A stretch of 64,000 nucleotides of DNA, from the NCBI RefSeq assembly GCF_023516455.1, contig NZ_JAMGBA010000002.1, forward strand, positions 1-64,000. Direction: 5' to 3'. The stretch is from Sphingomonas caseinilytica. GTDB lineage: Bacteria > Pseudomonadota > Alphaproteobacteria > Sphingomonadales > Sphingomonadaceae. Of the stretch, positions 28,186 to 37,578 are shown in pieces. The translations under genes were made by a program, and so were the position numbers. The notes under the pieces are model-generated. The model was given only the letters and a program-made list of their open reading frames with translations. It was not told the origin of the DNA and made no database searches. The stretch's first letter is position 1, and every line of letters begins with the position of its first letter.

Positions 28186-28638
28186 ATGCAATCATCACCC
28201 TATGACCAACCCTACCGCGGCGGTTTCGTCGGCAAGCAGCATCGGTTCGCGCTGACGGTCTTCTTCGAGGACACCGACACGGCGGGGATCGTCTATTATG
28301 CCAATTATTTGAAGTTCATGGAGCGGGCACGCTCCGACATGCTGCGTGCCGCCGGTATCGATCAAAGGGCTGCCAAGGAGGATGGAACCGGCGTCTATGC
28401 GGTTGCCGAAGTCGGCATCAAATATGTCCGGCCGGCCAAGCTTGGCGACGATTTGCTGGTTCTAAGTACCGTGCAGCTAGTTCGGGCTGCCAGCGTTGTC
28501 ATTCATCAGCGAGTCATGCGGGGGTCCGAACTATTGGCCGATGCCCGCGTCACCGCAGCCTTCCTCGATCACCGCGACCGGCCGAAGCGCCAGCCGCGCG
28601 AATGGGTCGAGAAATTCAATGCGATTAGCGAGGATTAA
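28186..28638 (+). CDS. ybgC: Tol-Pal associated acyl-CoA thioesterase
   Basis: The 150-residue hotdog-fold thioesterase has the signature FEDTDTAGIVYYANYLKFMERAR near residue 25, with the catalytic aspartate. YbgC acts on acyl-CoA or acyl-ACP and is encoded with the Tol-Pal system. Start ATG 28186 is chosen; the TTG at 28168 is an open alternative. Its stop overlaps tolQ by one base. Confidence 0.92.
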   Translation: MQSSPYDQPYRGGFVGKQHRFALTVFFEDTDTAGIVYYANYLKFMERARSDMLRAAGIDQRAAKEDGTGVYAVAEVGIKYVRPAKLGDDLLVLSTVQLVRAASVVIHQRVMRGSELLADARVTAAFLDHRDRPKRQPREWVEKFNAISED

Positions 28639-29338
28639 TGCCTGAACTGACTGCTACCGCCGATCTCATGTCGCCGCTCAACCTGTTCCTGCAGGCTGAC
28701 GTGGTGGTGAAAGCCGTGATGCTCGGCCTGCTCCTGGCCAGCGTCTGGACATGGGCGATCATCTTCACCCACTCGATCCGCCTCCGGCAGATCAATCGCG
28801 GCACCGACAAGTTCGAGAGCGATTTCTGGGCGACCAACGATATCGACGCCTTCTACAGCCACCGCGGCACGGACCGGCTACCGATCGCGGCCGTCATGTC
28901 CGCGGCGCTCGACGAGTGGCGCCGTTCTACAAAGACCAAGCAGGTCGACCGAGCGGGAACCCGCGAACGTCTCGCCAGCCGGATGAACGCTGCAGTCGCG
29001 ACCGAGCTCGATCGCTTGAGCGACCGCCTCAACATCCTCGCCACGGTCGGTTCGGTGGCGCCCTTTGTCGGCCTGTTCGGCACCGTCTGGGGCATCATGC
29101 GCAGCTTCACCGCAATCGCCGGCGCCAACAATACCTCGCTCGCGGTCGTCGCCCCCGGCATCGCCGAAGCGCTGTTCGCAACCGCCATCGGCCTGTTCGC
29201 GGCCATTCCCGCCGTCATCGCCTACAACCGGCTGACGCACGGGCTCGACCGGCTGGAAGCCAAGCTCAGCCGCTTCGCCGACCGCTTCCACGCGACCCTC
29301 AGCCGCGAGCTGGAGGTTGAGGTGGCGACGGGTCACTG

Positions 29339-29339
<1 letters not shown>
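28638..29339 (+). CDS. tolQ: Tol-Pal system proton channel subunit TolQ
   Basis: The 233-residue protein has three membrane segments: one near residues 25-45 ([16 protein letters not shown]) and two after the loop in [21 protein letters not shown] and [26 protein letters not shown]. These carry the conserved threonine and proline residues of the ExbB/TolQ/MotA family. With TolR it uses the proton gradient to power TolA. It overlaps ybgC and tolR by one base each. Confidence 0.95.
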
Positions 29340-29775
<436 letters not shown>

Positions 29776-29779
<4 letters not shown>

Positions 29780-30582
29780 GGATGGACCGCGCCGAGAAGG
29801 TCGGGACGGGAGCAGCCCTGCTGTTCCACGTCGCGCTGATCGGTGCGATGTCGATGAGCCTGGCGCATATAAACTCGACCCCCGAACCGCCGGCAATGGA
29901 GGTCGAACTCGTCGAGGAGGTCGGCCTCACCGCCGCCGCCCCGCAGCAGGTCGTCGTCCCGCCACCACCGAGCCAGGCGCCCGAGATGGGCGAGGCCGAG
30001 CCGGTCGAAGCAGTGGCGCCGCCTCCCCCAACGCCACGACCGACACCCGCACCGGTAGTGAAGCCGGTTCCGCCGAGGGCCGCGCCGCCAAAGCCATCAC
30101 CTGTGGTGAAGCCCGCGCCGCCGAGGACCGCACCTCCCAAGCCCACGCCCCGCGTCTCACGGATCGGCGATGATTTCCTGAAAGGGATTTCCGACGACAA
30201 GCTCGCCCCGCGTGCTGGCCCCGCGCCCAAGCCCGCCGCCGCGACCGTCAGCGCCTCGGCGATGGCCGGAATCGTCCAGGCGATCCGCCGCCAGGTCCAG
30301 CCCTGCGCCGACCGGCAGGTGAATCCGGGCGAAGGTGCAAGCCGGATCAAGGTGCGGATGCGCCTGCAACTCACCCGAAGCGGCCGCCTCCGCGCTCCGC
30401 CGCAGGTTATCGGCACTTCCGGGGTCGATGACGAAAACGCTCGCTATGAGGAGCGGGTCAAGGATCTCGCCGTCGCCACGTTCGTCGGTTGCGCACCGCT
30501 CGTCGGATTGCCCCCCGAGCTCTACGAGACCGAGAGTGGTCGGGGCTGGTCCGATTTCATCATGAACTACAATTTGCCGTGA
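29776..30582 (+). CDS. tolA: Tol-Pal system protein TolA
   Basis: The 268-residue protein has one N-terminal membrane helix (GAALLFHVALIGAMSMSLAHI), a Pro/Lys-rich linker at about residues 60-135 with repeated KP-x-P-P-x-A-P-P-K units, and a C-terminal domain (IRRQVQPCAD through GWSDFIMNY) of the TonB/TolA type. Two cysteines (CAD and GCAP) may form a disulfide. It spans the periplasm between TolQR and TolB/Pal. It overlaps tolR by 4 bases. Confidence 0.9.
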
Positions 30583-30593
30583 GGAGTCTTCCG

Positions 30594-31901
30594 TTGAAGC
30601 CGATCATCGCCGCCCTTCTTGCCCTGCCGATGGCGAGTGCCGCCGTGGCCCAGGACTCCGGACCGCTCGAAGTCGACGTCGTCGGCGGCATCCAGGCGCC
30701 GATGGCCATCGCCGTCCCGGCAATGCCGAGCGCCAATGGCGATGCCGCGATGGGCAGGCAGATTGCTGAGATCATCTCGTCCGACCTGCGCACGACCGGC
30801 CTGTTCACGCCGCTCGGGCCGGGCGGAATTGCCGGCTACAGCTATGCCGAAGCGTCCAACCCGGTTTACGCCACCTGGCGAAGCGCCGGCGCCGCAGCGC
30901 TGGTCGCCGGCTATGTGGAAGGAGCCGGAACGGGCCGTTTGACGCTCGCATGCTACCTGTACGACGTCACAGCGGGTCGGGAGCTTGTGCGCCAGGGTTT
31001 TGCGGTCAATGCCAACAATTGGCGCAGCGCCGCACACAAATGCGCCGACCTCGTCTATTCGCGTCTGTCGGGCGAACAGCCCTTCCTCGATACCAAGGTT
31101 GTTTATGTCTCCGAGACGGGGCCGAAAAACGCCCGCGTAAAGCGCATCGCGATCATGGATTCCGACGGCTCCAACCATCGCTACCTGACCGAAGGCAAGG
31201 CGACCGTGCTGACCCCGCGGTTCAGCCCGCGCGGCGACAAGCTTGTCTACATGAGCTACCAGGGCCGGCGTCCGCGCGTCTATGTGATGGACGTCGCGAC
31301 CGGCACGGAACGGCTGCTGGTTCCGGGCACCGCCTTCACCTTCGCACCGCGCTTCTCGCCGGACGGCAGCCAGATCGTCTTTTCGATGGCCGCTGGCGGC
31401 AACACCGACATTTATGTCGTTGGCGCCAACGGCGGTACACCGCGCCGGCTGACGGCGACGCCGGGCGCGGACACGTCGCCAAGCTTTTCGCCGGACGGCA
31501 ACCGCATCGTGTTCGAAAGCGACCGGTCGGGCAGCCAGCAGCTCTACGTCATGAACTATGACGGATCGAACCAGCGCCGGATCAGCTTCGGCGGCGGCAA
31601 CTATGCCTCGCCGGCCTGGAGCCCGCGCGGCGACCTGATCGCCTTCACGCGAATCGGTGGCGGCGCCTTCCGAATCGGCGTGATGAGCCCGAGTGGCGGC
31701 GGGGAGCGTACGCTGACCAATGCCTGGCAGGACGAGGGTCCCAGCTGGGCGCCCAATGGCCAGTTCGTCATGTTCCATCGCACCACGCAGGGATCGGGCA
31801 ACGCCGCCCTCTATGCGGTCAACATCAATGGCGGCCAGCCAAGGCGCATGCCGACTCCGGTCGGCGGATCGGACCCCAGCTGGTCGCCCCTCAACAATTA
31901 A
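30594..31901 (+). CDS. tolB: Tol-Pal system periplasmic protein TolB
   Basis: The 435-residue protein has a signal peptide (ALLALPMASAAVAQ), an N-terminal alpha/beta domain (QIAEIISSDLRTTGLF) and a six-bladed propeller with repeated FSPRGDKLVYMS, FSPDGSQIVFSM and FSPDGNRIVFES strands. It links TolA to Pal. TTG 30594 is preferred: GAGGAG sits 7 bases upstream. A GTG at 30579 overlapping the tolA stop is the alternative. Confidence 0.95.
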   Translation: MKPIIAALLALPMASAAVAQDSGPLEVDVVGGIQAPMAIAVPAMPSANGDAAMGRQIAEIISSDLRTTGLFTPLGPGGIAGYSYAEASNPVYATWRSAGAAALVAGYVEGAGTGRLTLACYLYDVTAGRELVRQGFAVNANNWRSAAHKCADLVYSRLSGEQPFLDTKVVYVSETGPKNARVKRIAIMDSDGSNHRYLTEGKATVLTPRFSPRGDKLVYMSYQGRRPRVYVMDVATGTERLLVPGTAFTFAPRFSPDGSQIVFSMAAGGNTDIYVVGANGGTPRRLTATPGADTSPSFSPDGNRIVFESDRSGSQQLYVMNYDGSNQRRISFGGGNYASPAWSPRGDLIAFTRIGGGAFRIGVMSPSGGGERTLTNAWQDEGPSWAPNGQFVMFHRTTQGSGNAALYAVNINGGQPRRMPTPVGGSDPSWSPLNN

Positions 31902-31930
31902 AACGAACAGGGAATTTCAAGGAGTAAGGA

Positions 31931-32449
31931 ATGAACAAGTCTGTCCTCATCGGCATGACCGCCCTGGCGCTGGCGCTCGGCGCATGCGGCAAGAAGACGC
32001 CTCCCGCGGACATTCCGCCGGCAGTCGACCAGTCGGCCAACCCGCCGGGCACCGCGACCGACGACAGCGTCGACCTGATCGAACTTCCGGCGATGCAGGC
32101 CGACCTCATCGCCAAGGCGGGTTCGGACACGGTCTATTTCAGCACGGACGAATCCTCGCTCGACAACCAAGCCCAGGCCACACTGGCGGCACAGGCGCGT
32201 TGGATGCTCGCAAATCCGTCTGTTCGTGGATCGATCGAAGGCCATGCCGACGAACGCGGCACGCGTGAGTATAATCTTGCACTGGGCGAGCGGCGGGCCA
32301 ATGCCGCCAAGCAATTCCTGATTGCCAATGGCGTTCCCGAAGGCCGGCTGACGACGATCAGCTGGGGCAAGGAACGCCCGGTTGCCGTTGGCTCCAACGA
32401 GGAAGCCTGGGCCCAGAACCGCCGCGCCGTGACGGTGGTCGTTAAATAA
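31931..32449 (+). CDS. pal: Peptidoglycan-associated lipoprotein Pal
   Basis: The 172-residue lipoprotein has a lipobox (LALALGAC, Cys19) and an OmpA-like peptidoglycan-binding domain: VYFSTDESSLD, then SIEGHADERGTREYNLALG and RANAAKQFLIANGV. It anchors the outer membrane to peptidoglycan. No cpoB/ybgF gene follows it here. Confidence 0.96.
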   Translation: MNKSVLIGMTALALALGACGKKTPPADIPPAVDQSANPPGTATDDSVDLIELPAMQADLIAKAGSDTVYFSTDESSLDNQAQATLAAQARWMLANPSVRGSIEGHADERGTREYNLALGERRANAAKQFLIANGVPEGRLTTISWGKERPVAVGSNEEAWAQNRRAVTVVVK

Positions 32450-32465
32450 GCACCAAGTCTAGGAT

Positions 32466-32488
32466 CCGGCGCGCACCTTGCGTGCCGG
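32466..32488. terminator. Hairpin terminator between tol-pal operon and convergent SEL1-like gene
   Basis: CCGGCGCGCA (32466-32475) pairs with TGCGTGCCGG (32479-32488) except for one G-T position. It lies just after pal and just after the 3' end of the convergent ORF. A T-run is lacking. Confidence 0.5.
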
Positions 32489-32496
32489 GTCTCAGA

Positions 32497-32799
32497 TTAC
32501 GCGGCGTAGCGATGGTGGCCGGTATGACCCAGCCATGCACGAGCCTGGCGCTGCGCTTCGGCGATTTCGCGCGCGGTCATCTCGATCGAGATTTCCGCCC
32601 GGCATGCCTGGCTGCGAGTGTCGCCCGACAGGGCAGCGAGGTTGAACCATTTGTGAGCTTCGATGAGGTCAACGGCAATTCCGCCGCGGCCCGTCGAATA
32701 GCTGACACCAAGTTCATACAGCGCTTCGACGCTACCTGCCTCGGCATCCGCCATCCGGCTGCGGAGGAAGAAGTCGGCACTCTTCTGACTGATCGCCAT
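32497..32799 (-). CDS. small SEL1-like repeat protein
   Basis: The 100-residue protein carries one SEL1/TPR-like pair of helices: EALYELGVSYSTGRGGIAVDLIEAHKWFNLAALSG, a match to the A-x-x-x-L-G-x-x-Y-x-x-G...A-x-x-W-x-x-x-A-A pattern. The remainder is helical (AREIAEAQRQARAWL). There is no signal peptide. SEL1 repeats mediate protein interactions; the partner is unknown. It sits where cpoB, also a TPR protein, usually follows pal, but it is on the other strand and lacks the CpoB coiled coil. Confidence 0.72.
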   Translation of the reverse strand: MAISQKSADFFLRSRMADAEAGSVEALYELGVSYSTGRGGIAVDLIEAHKWFNLAALSGDTRSQACRAEISIEMTAREIAEAQRQARAWLGHTGHHRYAA

Positions 32800-32877
32800 A
32801 ACGAAAATCCCCTGTTCCTTCGATCGAGCTGAAATTCGCGCTCGAAGGGCAAAGAAATGGTTAACGGCGTGGAGACC

Positions 32878-33735
32878 TTAATTTTCTGCTGTGGCCGAAA
32901 TGACACGAATATTATCGATGAGGCGGGTCGCTCCCATGAAAGCGGCCGCGATCAGGCGCATCTCACCGGCTGGTGAATCCAGCGGTTCAAGGGTCGCCGC
33001 ATCGACCAGCGCGAAATAATCGATCCGGCCAAATCCGGCTTCGGTCAGATTCCGTTTGGCATCATCCAGCGCCGCCTCGACAGGCTCACCGCCGAGAATC
33101 GCTTCCCTCGCATGTTCCAGGGATTGCGGCAGCGCCAGAGCGCGCGACCGTTCGTCGGGCGTGAGATATGCGTTGCGTGATGAAAGGGCCAAGCCGTCAG
33201 CGTCGCGGACGGTCGCAACGCCGCGCACATTGATGCCGAGCCCGAGGTCCGCTTCCATTCGCCGGATCACTGCCAGCTGCTGAAAATCCTTTTCGCCGAA
33301 GAAGGCGAGGTCGGGCCTGACGGCAGTGAACAGCTTGGCGACGACGGTCGCAACTCCCGCGAAATGGCCGGGCCGGGCGGCGCCATCCCACCGCTCGCTA
33401 ACCCCGGAAACGCTGACGGTTGTCGCGAATCCGGGCGGATAGAGCTGATCGGCGGTCGGCAGCCAAAGCAGGTCGCAGCCACGACCCTGCAGCAACTCGG
33501 CATCTTCTGCTTCCTGGCGGGGGTAGCGATCGAGATCCTCGGTCGGCCCGAACTGCAGTGGATTGACGAAGATTGACGCCACCACCCAGTCGGCCTCCGC
33601 CTTGGCCGCGTCGATTAGTGCCAGATGGCCGGCATGAAGGGCGCCCATGGTCGGAACCAGCGCAATCCTTTGGCCAGCCCCCCGCCAGGGAACCAGGGCT
33701 GCGGGCAAATCGCTTAACCTTCTAATGATTTGCAT
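32878..33735 (-). CDS. panC: pantoate--beta-alanine ligase
   Basis: The 285-residue enzyme makes pantothenate from pantoate, beta-alanine and ATP. Motifs are LVPTMGALHAGHLALI near residue 27 (HIGH-like site), SIFVNPLQFGPTEDLDRYPR near 53, FFGEKDFQQLAVIRRM near 146 and LALSSRNAYLTPDER near 184. The C-terminus is standard (ATRLIDNI). It is divergent from mipZ. Confidence 0.96.
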   Translation of the reverse strand: MQIIRRLSDLPAALVPWRGAGQRIALVPTMGALHAGHLALIDAAKAEADWVVASIFVNPLQFGPTEDLDRYPRQEAEDAELLQGRGCDLLWLPTADQLYPPGFATTVSVSGVSERWDGAARPGHFAGVATVVAKLFTAVRPDLAFFGEKDFQQLAVIRRMEADLGLGINVRGVATVRDADGLALSSRNAYLTPDERSRALALPQSLEHAREAILGGEPVEAALDDAKRNLTEAGFGRIDYFALVDAATLEPLDSPAGEMRLIAAAFMGATRLIDNIRVISATAEN

Positions 33736-33819
33736 GCGATTCCGGCCTTCGGTATCTCTGGGTACGGGGCCGCGACATAAAGGCGCGGTTGTGGGAAATC
33801 ACAAGGGGAATAGCAGGCC

Positions 33820-34623
33820 ATGGGCCAGCCGCATTTCATCGTATTCGCCAATGAAAAGGGCGGCACTGGTAAGTCGACGACCGCGGTCCACACCGCAATC
33901 GCTCTAGCAGCCGGCGGCCGGAAAGTCGGCGCTCTCGACCTGGACCACCGGCAGCGGACGATGACCCGCTACCTTGAAAACCGCGACGCTACGATGCGCC
34001 GGTTGGACAAGGAATTGCCCCAGGTCACCTATGAGGTGCTGGAGGATCAGAGCGAAGCCGGCCTCGACGCGGCGATTGCACGGCTTTCGACCGATGCCGA
34101 GGTAATCGTTGTCGATACACCCGGCCGCGACGATCCGGTCGCTCGCGCAGCGATCCTCAGGGCCGATACGCTGGTCACGCCGATGAACGACAGCTTCGTC
34201 GACCTTGACCTGATCGGTCAGGTCCACCCGGAAAACTTCAAGGTCACCAAGCCCAGCTTCTATGCCGAACTAATCTGGAACAGCCGAACGCAGCGCGCCA
34301 AGGTCACAGGCAAGAGCGTCGACTGGGTCGTGCTCCGCAATCGCCTACAGCATATCCAGTCGCATAACCTTCAGAGGGTAGGCGCGGCGCTGGACGAGCT
34401 CGCCCGCCGCGTCGGCTATCGGGTCATTCCGGGCCTCGGCGAGCGCGTTATCTACCGCGAACTCTTCCCCAAGGGCCTTACGCTGCTCGACCTTTCGGAC
34501 CTGGGCGACGTCGGGCTTGGACACATTGCGGCCCGCCAGGAGTTGCGCGAAATGATCGCGGGCCTTGCCGTCCCCGGGCAAGACGATATGGGCGAAGCGC
34601 CCAGGGCGGCTGCCGCGGGCTGA
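33820..34623 (+). CDS. mipZ: division plane positioning ATPase MipZ
   Basis: The 267-residue ParA-like ATPase has a deviant Walker A (NEKGGTGKSTTAVH, residues 10-23), the MipZ signature LDLDHRQRTMTRYLENR near 45, and VIVVDTPGRDDPVARAAI near 96. In Caulobacter MipZ forms a gradient from ParB at the poles and inhibits FtsZ. No parB lies next to it, which is normal for mipZ and argues against ParA. Confidence 0.9.
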   Translation: MGQPHFIVFANEKGGTGKSTTAVHTAIALAAGGRKVGALDLDHRQRTMTRYLENRDATMRRLDKELPQVTYEVLEDQSEAGLDAAIARLSTDAEVIVVDTPGRDDPVARAAILRADTLVTPMNDSFVDLDLIGQVHPENFKVTKPSFYAELIWNSRTQRAKVTGKSVDWVVLRNRLQHIQSHNLQRVGAALDELARRVGYRVIPGLGERVIYRELFPKGLTLLDLSDLGDVGLGHIAARQELREMIAGLAVPGQDDMGEAPRAAAAG

Positions 34624-34647
34624 TTCAACCCGCCAACAGGAATTTCA

Positions 34648-36027
34648 ATGTCGCACCAGTTCAACCGCACCATCTTGCGCGAATATGATGTTCGCGGGAT
34701 CGTCGGATCCACGCTCTATCCCGAAGACGCCTATGCCCTTGGCCGCAGCTACGCGGCACTTGCGGTGTCCGAGGGTGCGAAGCGCGTTGCGGTTGGGCGG
34801 GACGGCCGAACCCATTCGCCGGACCTCGAGGCGGCGCTGGTCCGCGGGCTTGCCGAGGGCGGTCTTGATGTCGTCCGCACCGGCATGGGCTCGTCGCCGA
34901 TGCTTTATTTCGCGGTTGCGACGCTGGACGTGCAGGGCGGCGTCCAGGTCACCGGCAGCCACAATCCGGCCGACTACAACGGCTTCAAGATGCTTTTGAA
35001 CGGCCGTTCGGTATTCGGGGCGGAGATCCAGGAATTGGGCCGCCGCGCCGCCGAGGGCGACTGGAGCGAAGGTGAGGGCGGTGTCGAGGAAGCCGACGTC
35101 ACCGACGCTTATGTCGACGCACTGGTGAAGGGCTTCGACGGAAAGGCCTACCGCATCGGTTGGGATGCCGGGAACGGCGCAGCTGGTCCGATCGTCGAGC
35201 GGCTGATCAAGCGGCTCCCCGGCGAGCATCACACCTTGTACACCGATGTCGACGGCAATTTCCCCAATCATCATCCTGACCCAACGGTCGAAGCGAACCT
35301 CGTCGACCTCAAGAAGCTGGTTGCCGACAAGGGGCTCGATTTCGGCTTCGCCTTCGACGGCGACGCTGACCGCATCGGCGCTGTCGATGCCAAGGGACGG
35401 GTGATCTGGGGCGACCAGCTTTTGATCATCCTTGCTGCTCCCGTGCTCGAAGAACTTCCAGGCGCCACGATCATTGCCGACGTGAAGGCCAGCCAGACCC
35501 TGTTCGAGCGAATTGCCGAAATGGGCGGCTCGCCGCTGATGTGGAAAACCGGTCACAGCCTCATCAAGTCGAAGATGAAGGAAACGCACGCCCCGCTCGC
35601 CGGTGAAATGAGCGGGCACATCTTCTTCAAGCATGAATGGTACGGGTTCGACGACGCGCTCTATGCGGCTGTCCGGACGATCCGCGCTGTCTCCGCCAGC
35701 GGCAAGTCGCTGACCGACCTCCGGAGTGAGATGCCGGTTTCGGTGGCGACACCCGAGCTTCGTTTCCAGGTCGACGAAAGCCGCAAGTTCGCCGTGATCG
35801 GCGAGGTCGCCGAGCGCCTTGCCGCCGAGGGTGCTGAGGTCAATGCGACCGACGGCGTCCGCGTCAACACGCCGGACGGCTGGTGGCTGCTGCGCGCATC
35901 GAACACCCAGGATGTGCTGGTGGCTCGCGCCGAAGCCAAGGACCAGGCTGGTCTCGATCGGCTGATGCAGACGGTCAACAAGCAGCTTGAGAAAAGCGGC
36001 ATAGCGGCAGTCGAGGCCGCTCATTAG
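34648..36027 (+). CDS. phosphomannomutase/phosphoglucomutase
   Basis: The 459-residue alpha-D-phosphohexomutase has REYDVRGIVGSTLYPEDAY at the start, the phosphoserine loop QVTGSHNPADYNGFK near residue 101, the metal-binding loop FAFDGDADRIGAVD near 234, the sugar loop GEMSGHIFFK near 317 and the phosphate-binding RASNTQDVLVARAE near 412. It interconverts hexose 1- and 6-phosphates for envelope polysaccharides. Resemblance is to AlgC-type PMM/PGM. Confidence 0.94.
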   Translation: MSHQFNRTILREYDVRGIVGSTLYPEDAYALGRSYAALAVSEGAKRVAVGRDGRTHSPDLEAALVRGLAEGGLDVVRTGMGSSPMLYFAVATLDVQGGVQVTGSHNPADYNGFKMLLNGRSVFGAEIQELGRRAAEGDWSEGEGGVEEADVTDAYVDALVKGFDGKAYRIGWDAGNGAAGPIVERLIKRLPGEHHTLYTDVDGNFPNHHPDPTVEANLVDLKKLVADKGLDFGFAFDGDADRIGAVDAKGRVIWGDQLLIILAAPVLEELPGATIIADVKASQTLFERIAEMGGSPLMWKTGHSLIKSKMKETHAPLAGEMSGHIFFKHEWYGFDDALYAAVRTIRAVSASGKSLTDLRSEMPVSVATPELRFQVDESRKFAVIGEVAERLAAEGAEVNATDGVRVNTPDGWWLLRASNTQDVLVARAEAKDQAGLDRLMQTVNKQLEKSGIAAVEAAH

Positions 36028-36071
36028 GGTCCGCCAATAGGCGGTGGGAGATTGGGCAGGCCGGGACGGAT

Positions 36072-36587
36072 ATGGACGCGCAGCGCGTAACAGAATTGCG
36101 CACCGACCGGCTTCGAATGCGACGGGTGCGATCCGCTGACATCGACGCAATTCATGCCATCATGAGCGATGCGGAGACGATGCGGTTCTGGTCATCGCCG
36201 CCGCATTCGACCCTGGCCGAAACGGAAAAATGGCTCGCCTCGATGATCGAGGCCGACCGGGCCGGCGAAAGCGACGAATTCATCCTCGAGCATCAGGGGC
36301 GAGTGATCGGAAAGCTCGGCGCGTGGAGGCATCCGGAGATCGGCTTTTTCCTGGACCGCGACTATTGGGGGCGAGGCTTGGCGAGCGAAGCCCTGCTGCA
36401 ATTCATCAACTACGCGCGGGATCTGGGCCTCAATTGCTTGACCGCCGATGTCGACCCAAGAAACACGGCCTGCCTGCACCTGCTCGCCAAATGCGGTTTC
36501 CACGAGACCGGACGGCAGAGCGCCACTTATGTCGTCGACGGCCAAGCCTGTGACAGCGTCTACCTGAAGGTCGATCTCTACCCGTAG
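36072..36587 (+). CDS. GNAT family N-acetyltransferase (RimJ/RimL type)
   Basis: The 171-residue protein has the acyl-CoA binding signature IGFFLDRDYWGRGLASEALLQFINYA near residues 93-118 and the downstream VDPRNTACLHLLAKCGFHETG. The N-terminus (TELRTDRLRMRRVRSADIDAI) is typical of the RimJ/RimL group that acetylates protein N-termini or small amines. The substrate is unknown. Confidence 0.9.
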   Translation: MDAQRVTELRTDRLRMRRVRSADIDAIHAIMSDAETMRFWSSPPHSTLAETEKWLASMIEADRAGESDEFILEHQGRVIGKLGAWRHPEIGFFLDRDYWGRGLASEALLQFINYARDLGLNCLTADVDPRNTACLHLLAKCGFHETGRQSATYVVDGQACDSVYLKVDLYP

Positions 36588-36627
36588 GCCGCGTGACGGC
36601 GGATTATCGTTGTTGTATGTGCGTAAC

Positions 36628-37578
36628 ATGCAGATCCAGATGGCTATGGACGGTCACGAGCGAGAAAGGCTCCAGCGCCTGTTCGCTCAGGCGCCCGGCT
36701 GCCTGGCAATCCTCGAGGGCAGCGGTCACCGCATAACGGTCGCTAACAAGGCGTTCGAGGACCTCGTCAATAGAAGCGATCTCGTCGGCAAGGGCCTGGC
36801 CGAAGCAGTACCGGAATTGGCCGAGCAGGGCTTCGTGGGATTGCTGGACGAAGCCAAGCGCTCGGGCAATCCTTACATCGGGCGCGGAATGCCGATCCGA
36901 ATGAACCTTCCTGGCGGCTGGTGCGAAGAGATTTTCGTCGACCTCATCGTCCAGCCGTTGAGCGATGCGGGTAGCGGAACTCCCGGCGTTCTCTTGCAAG
37001 GCCATAACGTCTCAGAGGATAAGAAGAGCGAAGAGCTTCGTTCCGCGCATAACAGAGTCCTCGAGCTGGCGATCGGCGATAGCCCTCTCGAGCAGACGTT
37101 GGGCGAGCTCATCAAAATTATCGAGGCCACGTCCCGGACCGAAGTATTGGGATCCATCCTGTTGCTCGATCTCGATGGAAAGCATCTTCGGCACGGCGCG
37201 GCACCAAGCTTGCCGAGCGAATATATGAAGGCGATCGACGGCGCCGAAATCGGGCCTTGTGCCGGATCGTGCGGCACCGCCGCCTACCGCGGCACGCCGG
37301 TCTTCGTTTCGGACATCGCGACCGACCGGTTATGGGAAGAATATAAGGTGGTCGCACTGCCCCATGGGCTTCGCGCTTGCTGGTCGATCCCAATTCTTAC
37401 CCGTGGCCGAAGAGTGCTCGGTACGTTTGCGATGTACCACCGCGAACCGCGCGAACCGACGGTACGCGACCTCGCCCTGGTCGACCTTATTACCCAAACC
37501 GCTGCCTTGGTAATCGACCGCGAGCGCGCGCACTCCGCGCTTCGAGAAATCGCGGAAATGGCTGAAGACGAGGATTAG
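36628..37578 (+). CDS. PAS-GAF sensory protein without an output domain
   Basis: The product of about 316 residues has an N-terminal PAS domain (LFAQAPGCLAILEGSGHRITVANKAFEDLV, residues about 15-45) and a C-terminal GAF domain (GPCAGSCGTAAYRGTPVFVSDI through VLGTFAMYHREPREP). The same PAS-GAF order is common upstream of HWE-type histidine kinases. Here the chain stops 13 residues after the GAF helix, with no kinase, cyclase or DNA-binding domain. The start may be ATG 36628 or TTG 36610. It overlaps the convergent exonuclease gene by 4 bases. Confidence 0.85.
   Translation: MQIQMAMDGHERERLQRLFAQAPGCLAILEGSGHRITVANKAFEDLVNRSDLVGKGLAEAVPELAEQGFVGLLDEAKRSGNPYIGRGMPIRMNLPGGWCEEIFVDLIVQPLSDAGSGTPGVLLQGHNVSEDKKSEELRSAHNRVLELAIGDSPLEQTLGELIKIIEATSRTEVLGSILLLDLDGKHLRHGAAPSLPSEYMKAIDGAEIGPCAGSCGTAAYRGTPVFVSDIATDRLWEEYKVVALPHGLRACWSIPILTRGRRVLGTFAMYHREPREPTVRDLALVDLITQTAALVIDRERAHSALREIAEMAEDED

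Noticed and set aside
34645-36150. 501-residue minus-strand ORF opposite the phosphomannomutase gene
   Set aside because: Antisense shadow without recognisable motifs; the plus frame has complete catalytic loops.
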